Assembly (NCBI RefSeq): GCF_006912135.1
Contig: NZ_VIRS01000002.1
Coordinates: 1 to 64,000, forward strand
Reading direction: 5' to 3'
Source of the DNA: Cryptosporangium phraense
GTDB taxonomy: Bacteria > Actinomycetota > Actinomycetes > Mycobacteriales > Cryptosporangiaceae
Length of the DNA: 64,000 bases
The position numbers were made by a program, and so were the translations under genes. Shown here one piece after another: positions 34,399-44,014 of this stretch. The notes under the pieces were generated by a model. The model did no database searches, was not told the origin of the DNA, and worked only from the letters and a program-made list of their open reading frames with translations. Position 1 is the first letter of the stretch. Each line of letters begins with the position of its first letter.

Positions 34399-36441
34399 GT
34401 GGCCGGGCATGCGGAGCAGCAGACGGACTTAGCCATCGCCGACGAGACGCCGACCCCGACGGCCGTCGGGCCGCTCGACACCCCCAGAAGTTCGATCCCC
34501 GAGGGACAGCTGTTCAGCCGTCCGAGAGGTGGCGGCTCGTACAGCCCGGCCCTCGACGGGATCCGCGCGCTCTCGGTCATCGCGATCCTGCTGTATCACG
34601 GGGGCGTCGAACTCTTCGACGGCGGGTTCCTCGGCGTCGACGTCTTCTTCGTCCTCTCCGGCTACCTGATCACGTCGCTGCTGCTCGTCGAGCACGACCG
34701 CACCGGCACCCTGCACCTGAGGAACTTCTGGATCCGCCGCGCGCGTCGCCTGCTGCCCGCGCTCGCGCTGATGGTCGGCTCGGTCCTGGTGCTGTTCCCG
34801 ATGCTCGGCGTCGAGTGGCCGTCCGGTACCCGCGGTGACGCGCTCGCCGTCCTGTTCTACGTCTCGAACTGGTGGTTCGTCGCCCAGGGCGAGTCCTACG
34901 CCCAGGCGTTCGAGGACCCGTCCCCGTTCCAGCACACGTGGTCACTGGCGATCGAAGAACAGTGGTACGTGCTGCTCCCGTTGGTCTTGCTGATCCTTTT
35001 TCGGACGCCGCTGGGGCGGCGCGCGCTGGGCTGGCTCCTCGCCGTGGGCGCGGTCGCGTCCGCCGCGGTCATGGCCGCGGTCCTCTCCACGTCCGACGGT
35101 TCCCGCGCCTACTACGGTACGGACGCCCGGCTGCAGGGGCTTCTCGTCGGAGCGACGCTGGCCTGCGTGTTCGCGTCGCCGGTGGGGCGCCGGCTGGTCG
35201 ACAACGCGATCGTGGGCGTGCTGGGCTGGTTCGCGTTCGCCGCGCTGCTGGTGGCGTTCGTGGTCACCGCCCAGGCCGACCCCCGGATGTACCGGGGCGG
35301 GTTCCTGCTCGTCGCGCTGATCAGCGCGCTGCTGGTGGCGTCGGTGGTCGGGACCGGCCGGTACTCGCCCCGGGCGGTGCTGGCCTGGCCGCCGCTGGTG
35401 GCCGTCGGCGTGCTCTCCTACGGGATCTACCTCTGGCACTGGCCGATCTACCTGCTGCTCAACCCGGCTCGCACCGGCATCGACGGCCTCCCGCTGCTCG
35501 TCGTCCGGATCGCGTTGACCGGGCTGGTGTCCGTCGCCAGCTTCCTCATCGTCGAACGTCCACTACGGATCGGGGCACCACCGAACTCGCTGGCGTCGCC
35601 GCAGGTGGCGGCGCCCATCGCGGTGCTGGCGCTGGTGGCGGCGCTGGTCGGCGTGGCGGTTCCCGGCGTAGCCGGGGTGAAGGAGAAGTCGGCCGACTCC
35701 GTGTCGTCGCTGGCCAACGTGGCCCAGGACCCGGCCTCCGGCGGGTCGGGGGCCAACAAGGTCCTGCTGGTCGGGGACTCGAACACGCTCAGCCTGTTCG
35801 CCGCGGTACGCGACGACCCGGGCCCCGACGTGACGCTGAGCATCGCGACCCGGTTCGGGTGCGGGGTGGTGCCGTACACCGCGGCCATCGAGGGCAAGCC
35901 GGTCTCACCCGAGGAGCCGCTCTGCACGGACTGGGCCGCCCAGCGCGAGATGGAGATCGAGGCGGCCCAGCCGACGGTGGGCGTGCTGTTCTCGGGGACG
36001 TGGGAGCAGTACGACCGGTGGATCGGGGGGCGGACCGTGCCCTATACTTCGGCCGAGTGGATGCGGGTCACGACCGCGGACTACGTGCAGGTGCTGCGCG
36101 AGATCCTGAAGTACTCGCCGCGGGCGCTGGTGGTGCTCAACCACTGCCACTCGGTGTCGGACCCGGGGCTGCCGGCCGCGACGATGTTCGCCGCCGGACG
36201 GTACCCGCCGGTGATCAACGACCCGCAGCGGGTCGTCGCCACGAACACCGCGGCGAAGAAGGCCGCGGCGACGTTCGGGGGCAAGGTGGCGGTCATCGAT
36301 CCGAACCCGTTCCTGTGCAAGAACGGCTTCACCGAGCAACTCGACGGCGTGCAACTACGCACCGACGGCGTCCACCTCACCACCGAGGGCGGGAAACTCC
36401 TCTGGAAGTGGCTGGAGCCCCGGCTAGTTGCCGCTCGGTGA
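34399..36441 (+). CDS. acyltransferase family membrane protein with SGNH domain (OatA-like)
   Basis: A 680-residue protein. Residues about 45-400 form an acyltransferase-3 membrane domain with 10-11 helices; YSPALDGIRALSVIAILLYH carries the family's essential-type His, and FFVLSGYLITSLLL follows. The C-terminal 220 residues form an SGNH hydrolase-like domain with VLLVGDSNTLSLF (block I Ser), CHS near 570 and a DGVHL block V (Asp-x-x-His). Such fusions O-acetylate peptidoglycan or envelope polysaccharides on the outer face. The GTG at 34399 is used. It converges with the arabinan-related operon and overlaps its last gene by 18 bases. Confidence 0.88.
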   Translation: MAGHAEQQTDLAIADETPTPTAVGPLDTPRSSIPEGQLFSRPRGGGSYSPALDGIRALSVIAILLYHGGVELFDGGFLGVDVFFVLSGYLITSLLLVEHDRTGTLHLRNFWIRRARRLLPALALMVGSVLVLFPMLGVEWPSGTRGDALAVLFYVSNWWFVAQGESYAQAFEDPSPFQHTWSLAIEEQWYVLLPLVLLILFRTPLGRRALGWLLAVGAVASAAVMAAVLSTSDGSRAYYGTDARLQGLLVGATLACVFASPVGRRLVDNAIVGVLGWFAFAALLVAFVVTAQADPRMYRGGFLLVALISALLVASVVGTGRYSPRAVLAWPPLVAVGVLSYGIYLWHWPIYLLLNPARTGIDGLPLLVVRIALTGLVSVASFLIVERPLRIGAPPNSLASPQVAAPIAVLALVAALVGVAVPGVAGVKEKSADSVSSLANVAQDPASGGSGANKVLLVGDSNTLSLFAAVRDDPGPDVTLSIATRFGCGVVPYTAAIEGKPVSPEEPLCTDWAAQREMEIEAAQPTVGVLFSGTWEQYDRWIGGRTVPYTSAEWMRVTTADYVQVLREILKYSPRALVVLNHCHSVSDPGLPAATMFAAGRYPPVINDPQRVVATNTAAKKAAATFGGKVAVIDPNPFLCKNGFTEQLDGVQLRTDGVHLTTEGGKLLWKWLEPRLVAAR

Positions 36442-38820
36442 GACCGGCTCGCCGGGGTTGGCCACTCCGACCGACGCGGCGGTGAGGCAGACGCCTGCGC
36501 TCTTCGGGACGTTGTCGAACGTGATCCAGCCGGCCGGGCCCTTCACCTTGACCCAGAGCACGTGTTCGCCCTGCTCGAACGTGATCTGGCGGCCCAGGGT
36601 GTTCGCCGAGTTGAAGACGGCCGGGGTGGTCTGCTTCGCGGTGTAGTGCAGCTCGGCGTACCACCACCAGTTGAACAGCACCTTGTCGAGGAAGACCGGC
36701 ACGCGCTTCCCGCTGATCCGGTAACCGCAGTTCTTGACGTTGCCGGGCGGAGCCTTCGCCGACGTGACCACCGCGTGCGTGAGCTGCCCGGTCTGGTCGA
36801 GCACGTACAGGTCCTTGCTGACGTCCGGATCGGGGTTGATCGGGAGGTCGAGCGGGGCCATCAGCCGGGACGGGAAGTTCGTCGGGTTCAGCACGCCCCA
36901 GGCGACCTTCTCCGGCACCGCGCCGTTGTAGAGGTCGACCGGTCGTCCCATCGCCAGGATCGACTTCTCGGCGTTGGTGACGTAGCCCTTGGCCGGGTTC
37001 TCGTGCCAGCGGTTGCTGTACTTCACGGTCGAGACCAGGCTGCTCACGAACAGCGCGACGACCAGCGGGAGCACGACCGCGTTGGGGTTCGCGAGGTTGA
37101 GCCGGGTGCCGCCGAGCACCGGGGGCCACTCGATGCCGGCCCGCTGGGGCCAGGTGGTGGCCCACTCCGGGGGCCCGAACATCGCCAGCGTCAACGCGAT
37201 CGCCGCGACCGGCGCGAGGTCGGTGAAGTACCGGAACTCCATCGCCGCACCCGACCCCAGCTGCAGACGCCCGACCGCGAGCACCAGGACGTCGAACAGC
37301 AGCATCCCGCCGAGCAGGATCCAGGCCTGGTAGGCGAGCGGACGCCGGTACACGGTCAGCGCGATGACCGCGAGGATGATCGCGCAGGCGACGAGCCGGA
37401 GCGCCAGCGGTGGGTTCGCGCTGGCGTCGACCGCGCCGATCGCCTTCCACGACCAGGGGCCGCCGAGCAGGCCGCTCGGCACCGAGTTCGTGGCCGCGTT
37501 GCCGAGCAGACCGCCGAGGTCCACGGCCGAGTCCGAGCGCTTGTCGAGCGGTCGGGTGACGTAGATGCCGGCGTAGACCAGGCCGAGGAGCACGAAGCTG
37601 ATCCACTGCGCCCGGTGGCGCAGCAGCGCCGACTTCAGGCGGTCGGGGAGGTCCGCGTGCGGCTGCAGGATCACCGTGAAGACGAAGACCAGCGGGACGA
37701 GCAGCGCGGCCTTCTCGTAGAACGGGAGCGCGAGCGCGGTGACGACGACCGCGAGCGCGCCGGAGAATTTCCGGCCGGTGCGGACGTAGGAGAGCTGGGC
37801 GAGGAGCGCGGCCGGGATCGCGATGAGCATCGCGAGCTGGTTGATCGAGACCGCCCACCAGAGGGTGGCGGGCAGGGTGATCGGGCTGAACAGCACGATC
37901 GCCAGCGGGATCAGCGCGGCCAGGCGGGGGCCGGCCAGGCGCCGGATGAGCAGCCAGATCAGCGCGAAGCTGATCGCGATCAGCGCCAGGTCGACGCCGG
38001 CGACCACCCGGTAGTCGAGCGGGGCGATCGTCGTCTCGACCCAGACCAGGAGGTAGGCGCCGGGCATGAAGTGGGAGTTGTAGGGGGTGAAGAGGAGGTC
38101 GGGGGTGAGGCCTTTTTCGGCGGCCAGGCGGGCGAACGTGAAGTCGTCGAGGGAGAAGTAGCCGCCCCAGGCGGCCCAGGCTCGGATGAGCAGCTCGGTG
38201 AGGATGAGCGTGACCGCGGCCACGTCGACGAACCGAGAGCTGACCGGCGCCACCGCCGGACCGCCGACGGCATCCCGGTCATCCGGTGCGGCCGCCCCGG
38301 TCGGCTCGGGCGCCGGGTGCTCCGGCCCACGCGCCCCGCGCACCGCGTCGTCGTCCCGTGCCAGGGGCGCCGCCTCCGGCGCCGGCGGTCCGGCCGGGTG
38401 CTCGGTCTCCCGTACCGGGTCCGGCTTCTGCTCCGGCTTCGGAGGCGCGGCCACGGCCACCGCGCTCGGCGCGGCATCCTCGACCGGGGCCGGGGCCGGG
38501 GCCGGGGCCGGGGCCGCTTCGTTTGCGGCCGGCGGAGGCTCGGGCGTGGGCGCCGGAGGCTGCTCCGGAGCGGCTTCCGGTTCGGCCGGGACCCGGGCGG
38601 CCGGGGTCGGACGGCTCCGGAACGGGTGGGGGGCCGGGCCCGCGGGCGGCTCGCCCGACGTCGGACTCTCCCACCACGGCTCGGCCGACGGCTGACTGAT
38701 CGGCGGCCCCATCGCGTACCGCGCCTGCTCGGACGCCGCCCACGACGGCGCCTCCCGAGGCCCGGCCCACTCGTCGGCCGTCCCCGCCGACTCCCGGTCG
38801 GCACCCGTCCGATCAGACAT
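36424..38820 (-). CDS. large polytopic membrane protein, candidate GT-C glycosyltransferase
   Basis: A 798-residue protein. The first 210 residues are a Pro/Ala/Glu-rich cytosolic tail. Then come about 11 TM helices (230-660) and a C-terminal extracytoplasmic domain of about 150 residues. After the first helix, GGYFSLDDFTFARLAAEKG holds an Asp-Asp in the first outer loop, as in many GT-C enzymes that use polyprenyl-phosphate sugars. I cannot name the family. It overlaps the ubiA stop by 8 bases, in the dprE1-dprE2-ubiA operon, so use of decaprenyl-phospho-arabinose is the best guess. Confidence 0.68.
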   Translation of the reverse strand: MSDRTGADRESAGTADEWAGPREAPSWAASEQARYAMGPPISQPSAEPWWESPTSGEPPAGPAPHPFRSRPTPAARVPAEPEAAPEQPPAPTPEPPPAANEAAPAPAPAPAPVEDAAPSAVAVAAPPKPEQKPDPVRETEHPAGPPAPEAAPLARDDDAVRGARGPEHPAPEPTGAAAPDDRDAVGGPAVAPVSSRFVDVAAVTLILTELLIRAWAAWGGYFSLDDFTFARLAAEKGLTPDLLFTPYNSHFMPGAYLLVWVETTIAPLDYRVVAGVDLALIAISFALIWLLIRRLAGPRLAALIPLAIVLFSPITLPATLWWAVSINQLAMLIAIPAALLAQLSYVRTGRKFSGALAVVVTALALPFYEKAALLVPLVFVFTVILQPHADLPDRLKSALLRHRAQWISFVLLGLVYAGIYVTRPLDKRSDSAVDLGGLLGNAATNSVPSGLLGGPWSWKAIGAVDASANPPLALRLVACAIILAVIALTVYRRPLAYQAWILLGGMLLFDVLVLAVGRLQLGSGAAMEFRYFTDLAPVAAIALTLAMFGPPEWATTWPQRAGIEWPPVLGGTRLNLANPNAVVLPLVVALFVSSLVSTVKYSNRWHENPAKGYVTNAEKSILAMGRPVDLYNGAVPEKVAWGVLNPTNFPSRLMAPLDLPINPDPDVSKDLYVLDQTGQLTHAVVTSAKAPPGNVKNCGYRISGKRVPVFLDKVLFNWWWYAELHYTAKQTTPAVFNSANTLGRQITFEQGEHVLWVKVKGPAGWITFDNVPKSAGVCLTAASVGVANPGEPVSPSGN

Positions 38821-39778
38821 GCAGCACACCCAAACCGAAGAGCACCAGCCACACCCCACCGAGTGCCAGCAGCATCTTGTCCCGTAACACGATTTCCTCC
38901 GGCTCACCGGTGTGTCCACGATCGACGTCCCGGGCGTATTTCAGCAGCCCGAGCACCAGCGGCGCGATAGACAGCGACGTCCACGGCGCCGACGTGACCC
39001 CGGCCCGCTCGTCCGCCACCTCGAACGCCCACAGGCAGTACGCCGCGATCACCACGCCCGCCGACGTACTCCACACGAACCGCAGGTAACTCGCCGAGTA
39101 CTCACGCAACGACGGACGCGTGCCCTGGTCGTCCCCGAGCGTCACGATCTCCGAGTACCGCTTCCCGGCCACCATGAACAGGCTCCCGAACGCGGCCACG
39201 ATCAGGAACCACCGCGACAACGGCAGGTCCGCGGCCAGCCCACCGGCCATCGACCGCAGCAGGAACCCCGACGCGACCAGCGCCAGATCCACGACCGGCT
39301 CGTGCTTGAGCCAGTTCGAGTACAGCGTCGTGCAGGTCACGTACACCCCGACGCAGATCGCCAGGTTGCCGTACCCGGTGAGCGCGGGCACCACCACCGA
39401 CCCGGCCAGCAGCACCACGCCGGCCGCGTAGGCCAGCGGCAGCGGCACGTCCCCGCGGGCGATCGGCCGCCGACGCTTGCTCGGATGCGCCCGGTCGCGC
39501 TCGACGTCCCGCGCGTCGTTGATCAGGTACCCACCGGCCGACGCGGCCACGAAGCACCCGAGCGCCACCAGCGCGTCGACCAGGACCGGCAGGTGCCAGA
39601 GCTGGCCCGCCGCCAGCGGCGCGGCGAAGACCAGCACGTTCTTGATCCACTGCCGGGGCCGCAGCGACTGGGCGAACGCCCGGCCGCGAGCCGGGAGTCC
39701 TAAGTGTCCGGCCCCGGCCGCGACCACTGCCGGCGGCGCGGCCGGTACCGCCTCGGAAGCGGCTACCGTCTCGCTCAC
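38813..39778 (-). CDS. ubiA: decaprenyl-phosphate phosphoribosyltransferase (UbiA family)
   Basis: A 321-residue inner-membrane UbiA-superfamily enzyme with about 8-9 helices. The prenyl-binding Asp motif is INDARDVERDRAHPSKRRRPIA and a second is seen in KRYSEIVTLGDDQG. It transfers phosphoribose from PRPP to decaprenyl phosphate, the committed step toward decaprenyl-phospho-arabinose; this assignment rests on the motif style and the DprE1/DprE2 neighbours. The start is a GTG with AAGGAG 5 bases upstream. A menaquinone-pathway UbiA is unlikely here. Confidence 0.87.
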   Translation of the reverse strand: MSETVAASEAVPAAPPAVVAAGAGHLGLPARGRAFAQSLRPRQWIKNVLVFAAPLAAGQLWHLPVLVDALVALGCFVAASAGGYLINDARDVERDRAHPSKRRRPIARGDVPLPLAYAAGVVLLAGSVVVPALTGYGNLAICVGVYVTCTTLYSNWLKHEPVVDLALVASGFLLRSMAGGLAADLPLSRWFLIVAAFGSLFMVAGKRYSEIVTLGDDQGTRPSLREYSASYLRFVWSTSAGVVIAAYCLWAFEVADERAGVTSAPWTSLSIAPLVLGLLKYARDVDRGHTGEPEEIVLRDKMLLALGGVWLVLFGLGVLHV

Positions 39779-39833
39779 GCGAACTCCTTCGCCGGCAACG
39801 TTGCCATTTCGCGATGGTAAGTCGATGGGTGGG

Positions 39834-40586
39834 TCAGATCGGGAGTTTGCGGAAGATCGGCCGGGGCACGTGGCGCAGCGCGCTCATCACGAACCGCAGC
39901 GTGCCGGGCACCCAGATCGTCTCCCGGTGGCGACGCAACCCCGACACGATCGCGTCGGCGACCTGCTCCGGCGTCGTCGAGAGCGGTGCGGGCTCCAGGC
40001 CGGCGGTCATCTTCGTCCGGACGAACCCGGGCCGCACGACCAGCAGGTGGACGCCCGTCCCGCGCAGGACGTCGCCGAGCCCGGTCGCGAACGCGTCCAA
40101 CCCGGCCTTCGACGAGCCGTAGGCGAAGTTCGACTTGCGCGGCCGTTCGCCGGCCACCGACGACAGGACCACGATCGCCCCGTGCCCCTGCCGCTGCATG
40201 GCCTGCGACACCGGCACCAGCGTCGAGAGCCCGCCGACGTAGTTCGTGGTGGCGATCTCCACCGCGTGCGCCGGATCGCGCTCGGCGAGCGTCTGCTCAC
40301 CCAGCACTCCGAAGGCCAGAACGGCGAGATCGACGTCGTCCACGAAGGCTTTGTCGACGACGTCCGGATGGGCCGACGGGTCGGTCGCGTCGAACGGGAC
40401 CACCTCGACCCCGGCGCCCAGCGCGCGCAGCTCGTCGGCGGCCGCGTCCAACGAAGGCGACGGACGCCCGGCGAGCACGACGCGGCGGCAGCGGTCGGCG
40501 ACCAGCTTGCGGGCCAGGGTCAGCCCGATCTCCGAGGTGCCGCCGAGCAGCAGCAACGACTGCGGCGACCCCAGGGCGTTGATCAC
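39834..40586 (-). CDS. dprE2: decaprenylphospho-beta-D-erythro-pentofuranosid-2-ulose 2-reductase
   Basis: A 250-residue SDR. The cofactor loop is [20 protein letters not shown] replaces NNAG as in the DprE2 group, and catalytic Tyr/Lys are in [13 protein letters not shown]. It reduces the 2-keto intermediate made by DprE1 to give decaprenyl-phospho-arabinose. The GTG start overlaps the dprE1 stop (GTGA), so the two subunits of the epimerase are made together. The C-terminal [16 protein letters not shown] is also family-like. Confidence 0.9.
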   Translation of the reverse strand: MINALGSPQSLLLLGGTSEIGLTLARKLVADRCRRVVLAGRPSPSLDAAADELRALGAGVEVVPFDATDPSAHPDVVDKAFVDDVDLAVLAFGVLGEQTLAERDPAHAVEIATTNYVGGLSTLVPVSQAMQRQGHGAIVVLSSVAGERPRKSNFAYGSSKAGLDAFATGLGDVLRGTGVHLLVVRPGFVRTKMTAGLEPAPLSTTPEQVADAIVSGLRRHRETIWVPGTLRFVMSALRHVPRPIFRKLPI

Positions 40587-41926
40587 AGCTCCAGCCTCCT
40601 CGACAGATCGGACGCGAAGACGCCGGCCGGGTCGAGGCGGGAGCGCACGGCCCGCCACTCGTCCAGCCGCGGGTACATCGCGGGCATCAGTTCCGGCCGC
40701 AGCCGGGAGTCCTTGGCCAGGTAGATCCGGCCACCGGCCGACACGACCAGTTCGTCGAGCCCGTCGAGCAGGCGCGCGAGCCCGGCCATGTTCGCCGGCA
40801 GATCGAGCGCGAGCGTCCAGCCCGGGGACGGGAACGACAGGTGGCCCGGGCTGCCGGCGCCGAACCGCTTCAACACGGCCAGGAACGCCGGCGAACCGGC
40901 CGCGCTCAGCCGGTCGACCGCGGTGCGGACGACGTCCTCGGCGCCGTACGGGACCACGAACTGGTACTGGACCAGCCCGGGCCGGCCGTAGATGCGGTTC
41001 CAACGTTCGACCAGGTCGAGCGGGTGGAAGAACGCCGAGATCGACTGGAGCTGGCCCCGCCGGGTGACCGCCTTGCGGTACCAGACCTCGTTGAACGCGG
41101 CCACCGTCGCCTTGTTCAGCAACCCCGGTGGGACGACGCCCGGCGGCACCGACGCCAGCGGGCGCGGCCCGAACGCGAACGGGTCCTTCCGCGGCGGGAG
41201 CTGGTCGCGCCGGGCGTGGTCGCCGCGGGTGATCACCGCCCGGCCCATCCGGGGCCCGCGGGCCAGCAGGTCGATCCAGGCGACCGAGTAGCGGTAGGCG
41301 TCGTCGGTCGCGGCCAGCCGGTCGATCAGCGCGTCGACGTTCGCGGCCCGCTCGGTGTCGACCGACATCAGGCTGGTCTCGACCGGGAGCAGCCGGATCG
41401 TGGCCGCCACCACGATGCCGGTCAGCCCCATCCCGCCCGCGGTGGCCCAGAAGACGTCGTCCCCGGGGCCGACCGAGACGGTCTCGCCCGACGCGAGCAG
41501 CAGATCCAGGTTGATCACGTGCTGGGCGAACGAGCCTTCGACGTGGTGGTTCTTGCCGTGGATGTCGGCCGCGACCGCCCCGCCGACCGTGACGTACCGG
41601 GTGCCCGGGGTGACCGGGACGAACCACCCGAACGGCAGCACCTGGCGCATCAGCGTGTGCAGGCTCAGCCCGGCCTCGACCGTGATGTGGCCCCGTTCCA
41701 CGTCGAACGACCGCACCGCGGTGCAGCGGGTGAGGTCGACGACGAGCCCGCCGGCGTTCTGGGCCGCGTCGCCGTAGCTGCGGCCCAGCCCGCGAGGCAG
41801 CACCCCGCGTTTCGGGGCGTCCCCGACGGCCTTCGCGACCTCGTCGATCGAGGTCGGGGACACCACGTCCGCCGCGGTCGGGGCGGTGGCGCCCCAACCG
41901 GCCAGTAGCCGCCGCTCAACCTTCAC
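40583..41926 (-). CDS. dprE1: decaprenylphospho-beta-D-ribofuranose 2-oxidase
   Basis: A 447-residue FAD-dependent oxidoreductase of the vanillyl-alcohol-oxidase fold. The FAD-binding region has [40 protein letters not shown] is typical of DprE1, and the C-terminus [29 protein letters not shown] matches in two halves. The catalytic-type Lys is kept in LAKDSR. The residue that is Cys387 in the Mycobacterium enzyme (in WNICVD, from memory) is Ala here (PGWTLALD). The GTG at 41926 has AGGGTGG upstream. It leads the envelope operon. Confidence 0.9.
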   Translation of the reverse strand: MKVERRLLAGWGATAPTAADVVSPTSIDEVAKAVGDAPKRGVLPRGLGRSYGDAAQNAGGLVVDLTRCTAVRSFDVERGHITVEAGLSLHTLMRQVLPFGWFVPVTPGTRYVTVGGAVAADIHGKNHHVEGSFAQHVINLDLLLASGETVSVGPGDDVFWATAGGMGLTGIVVAATIRLLPVETSLMSVDTERAANVDALIDRLAATDDAYRYSVAWIDLLARGPRMGRAVITRGDHARRDQLPPRKDPFAFGPRPLASVPPGVVPPGLLNKATVAAFNEVWYRKAVTRRGQLQSISAFFHPLDLVERWNRIYGRPGLVQYQFVVPYGAEDVVRTAVDRLSAAGSPAFLAVLKRFGAGSPGHLSFPSPGWTLALDLPANMAGLARLLDGLDELVVSAGGRIYLAKDSRLRPELMPAMYPRLDEWRAVRSRLDPAGVFASDLSRRLEL

Positions 41927-41987
41927 GCGGCCACCCTGCCACAATCCTTACTCGGGAGTAGCTATCTCCACCGGATCGCACGGCCTT

Positions 41988-42026
41988 TCTCCGGCGCGGG
42001 TGCGTGTGTCGCGCCCGCGCCGGAGA
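41988..42026 (-). terminator. hairpin downstream of aldehyde dehydrogenase gene
   Basis: TCTCCGGCGCGGG (41988-42000) and its exact complement (42014-42026) form a 13-bp stem with a 13-base loop, 7 bases after the aldehyde dehydrogenase stop. It separates that gene from dprE1, which lies downstream on the same strand. Confidence 0.75.
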
Positions 42027-42033
42027 TCGGACC

Positions 42034-43494
42034 TCAGAACGGGTACTGCGCCGGCGTCGATCGCAGCGTGACCCACTGGGTCTCGGTGAACGCCTCGAGG
42101 TTCGCCCGCGCCCCACCGTGGCGCGAACCCGTACCCGACTCGCCGACCCCGCCGAACGGGATCGTCGCCTCGTCGTTCACGGTCTGGTCGTTGATGTGCA
42201 CGGCCCCGGACGGAATCTGGGCCGCGATCTCCAGCGCCCGGGCGACGTCCCGGGTCATGATCCCCAGCGACAGCCCGTACTCCGAATCCGCGGCCAGCGC
42301 GATCGCCTCGTCCACGGTCGAGAACCGGCGCACCGGCGCGACCGGCCCGAAGATCTCCTCGGCCCAGCCCGGCGCGGTCGTCGGGATGTCGGCCAGCACG
42401 GTCGGACGGTAGAACAGCCCCTCGTACGTGCCGCCGGCCGCCAGCCGCGCGCCCTGCTCGACGCTCGCGGTGACCCGGGCGTGGATGTTGTCGCGCTGCC
42501 GGACGTCGATGATCGGGCCCAGCGCGACCTGCTCGGTCGCCGGGTCACCGACCGGCAGGTGGTCGGCCCGCTCGGCCAGCGCGGCGATGTACTCGTCGGC
42601 GATGCGGTCGGAGACCAGGTGCCGTCCGGTCGTCATGCAGACCTGACCCTGGTTGAAGAACGACCCCCAGGCCGCCGCCGACACGACCTCGGCCGGATCG
42701 ACGTCGTCCAGCACGATCATCGCCGAGTTGCCGCCCAGCTCCAGGTGAGCGCGCTTGAGGTGCTTACCGGCCAGCTCGCCGATCCGGCGCCCGGCCCTGG
42801 TCGATCCGGTGAACGCGATCACCCGGGTCAGCGGGTCGGTGATCACGGCCTCGCCCACGTCGACGCCACCCGGCAGCAGCGACAGCACACCGGCCGGCAG
42901 CCCGGCCTCCTCCAGCACCCGGACGATCGACACCCCGCCGCACACCGCGGTCCGCGGGTCGGGCTTGAACAGCACCGAGTTGCCGAGCGCGAGCGCCGGA
43001 GCCACCGCCCGGATCGCCAGGATGACCGGCACGTTGAACGGCGCGATCACGCCGACGACCCCCACCGGCAGCTGCCGGGCCATGCTGAACCGGGGCTGCG
43101 ACGAGCGGAGCACCTCGCCGAACGGCGTCGACGCCAGCGCCGCGGCCTCGTAGCACTCCTGAGCCGCGGTCTCGATCTCGAACCCGGCCCGGCCCGGGAT
43201 CGCCCCGCCCTCGCGGACCAGCCAGCCCGAGATCTCCTCGGCGTGCTGCTGGAACAGGTCGCCGGCCCGGCGCAGCACGGCCGCCCGCTCGGTGTACGGC
43301 CGGGCCGCCCACTCCTTCTGGGCCGCCGCCGCCGACGCGGCTGCCCGGCGCACGTCCTCGACCGAGGCCCGCCCGAGTAACCCGAGCTCCTTGCCGGTCG
43401 CCGGCTCGACCGACGCCTCCGGAGCGGCCCCACCGTCGGTCCATCCGTCGAGGTAGATCTTGCCTTCCCAGACCGCACTGTCTAGTAGACCCAT
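42034..43494 (-). CDS. aldehyde dehydrogenase family protein (benzaldehyde-dehydrogenase-like)
   Basis: A 486-residue NAD(P)-dependent aldehyde dehydrogenase. The general base is in KRAHLELGGNSAMIV, the catalytic Cys in FFNQGQVCMTTGRHL, and the cofactor loop in VIAFTGSTRAGRRIG. The N-terminal WEGKIYLDGW and overall pattern resemble benzaldehyde or salicylaldehyde dehydrogenases, but the substrate is open. The ATG at 43494 has GGGGACAAAG just upstream. It is divergent from the cupin gene and ends at a hairpin. Confidence 0.9.
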   Translation of the reverse strand: MGLLDSAVWEGKIYLDGWTDGGAAPEASVEPATGKELGLLGRASVEDVRRAAASAAAAQKEWAARPYTERAAVLRRAGDLFQQHAEEISGWLVREGGAIPGRAGFEIETAAQECYEAAALASTPFGEVLRSSQPRFSMARQLPVGVVGVIAPFNVPVILAIRAVAPALALGNSVLFKPDPRTAVCGGVSIVRVLEEAGLPAGVLSLLPGGVDVGEAVITDPLTRVIAFTGSTRAGRRIGELAGKHLKRAHLELGGNSAMIVLDDVDPAEVVSAAAWGSFFNQGQVCMTTGRHLVSDRIADEYIAALAERADHLPVGDPATEQVALGPIIDVRQRDNIHARVTASVEQGARLAAGGTYEGLFYRPTVLADIPTTAPGWAEEIFGPVAPVRRFSTVDEAIALAADSEYGLSLGIMTRDVARALEIAAQIPSGAVHINDQTVNDEATIPFGGVGESGTGSRHGGARANLEAFTETQWVTLRSTPAQYPF

Positions 43495-43553
43495 CTTTGT
43501 CCCCATCTTCTTCGACGTCGGTTTCCGCATGTCACACCGGCCAACGATGAGAA

Positions 43554-43576
43554 GTCCAGCCCGGTTTCCGCTGGAC
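43554..43576. promoter_or_regulatory. inverted repeat in divergent promoter
   Basis: GTCCAGC (43554-43560) and GCTGGAC (43570-43576) are perfect 7-base arms with a 9-base spacer, 46 bases before the cupin ATG and between two divergent genes. It could be an operator or a hairpin; no regulator gene is adjacent. Confidence 0.4.
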
Positions 43577-43621
43577 GGAGATCCTGTGTAGGCCGGGCCC
43601 CGGTGGGGAAACCAGCGCGGC

Positions 43622-44014
43622 ATGGAGCACTTCACGATCGCCACCGAAGCCGAAAAGAGCCCCGACTTCCGTCGTGTGCTCTGGACCGGCGAGCACACGC
43701 AGCTGGTCATCATGACGATCCCGCCGGGCGGCGAGATCGGCGAGGAAGTTCACGAGGAGAACGACCAGATCCTCACGTTCGTCAGCGGCGTCGGCGAGGC
43801 CCGCGTCTCCGGCCAGACCCGCAAGATCGCGGCCGGTGACCTGGTCGTCGTCCCGGCCGGACGCAAGCACAACTTCGTCAACACCGGGCCGAACCCGCTC
43901 GTGCTGTACACGATCTACGGCCCGCCGGACCACGCCGACGGCGCCGTCCACAAGACGAAGGAAGAGGCCGACCGCCTCGAGGAGGCCGGCAAGGACGAGC
44001 CGCCGCAGTCGTGA
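43622..44014 (+). CDS. single-domain cupin protein
   Basis: A 130-residue cupin. Motif 1 reads PPGGEIGEEVHEENDQILTF, with one His and several acids, and motif 2 reads VPAGRKHNFVNTG. These would bind a metal. It resembles the YxaG/MazG-linked small cupins that bind sugars or aromatic acids; the function is unknown. Its stop overlaps the GTG of the GH31 gene by 4 bases, so it is likely to act with that enzyme. A short inverted repeat lies in its promoter. Confidence 0.82.
   Translation: MEHFTIATEAEKSPDFRRVLWTGEHTQLVIMTIPPGGEIGEEVHEENDQILTFVSGVGEARVSGQTRKIAAGDLVVVPAGRKHNFVNTGPNPLVLYTIYGPPDHADGAVHKTKEEADRLEEAGKDEPPQS

Noticed and set aside
36562-38970. 802-codon open frame on the plus strand
   Set aside because: It is the antisense of the large membrane protein gene; composition is Arg/Gly/Val-rich without helices or motifs.
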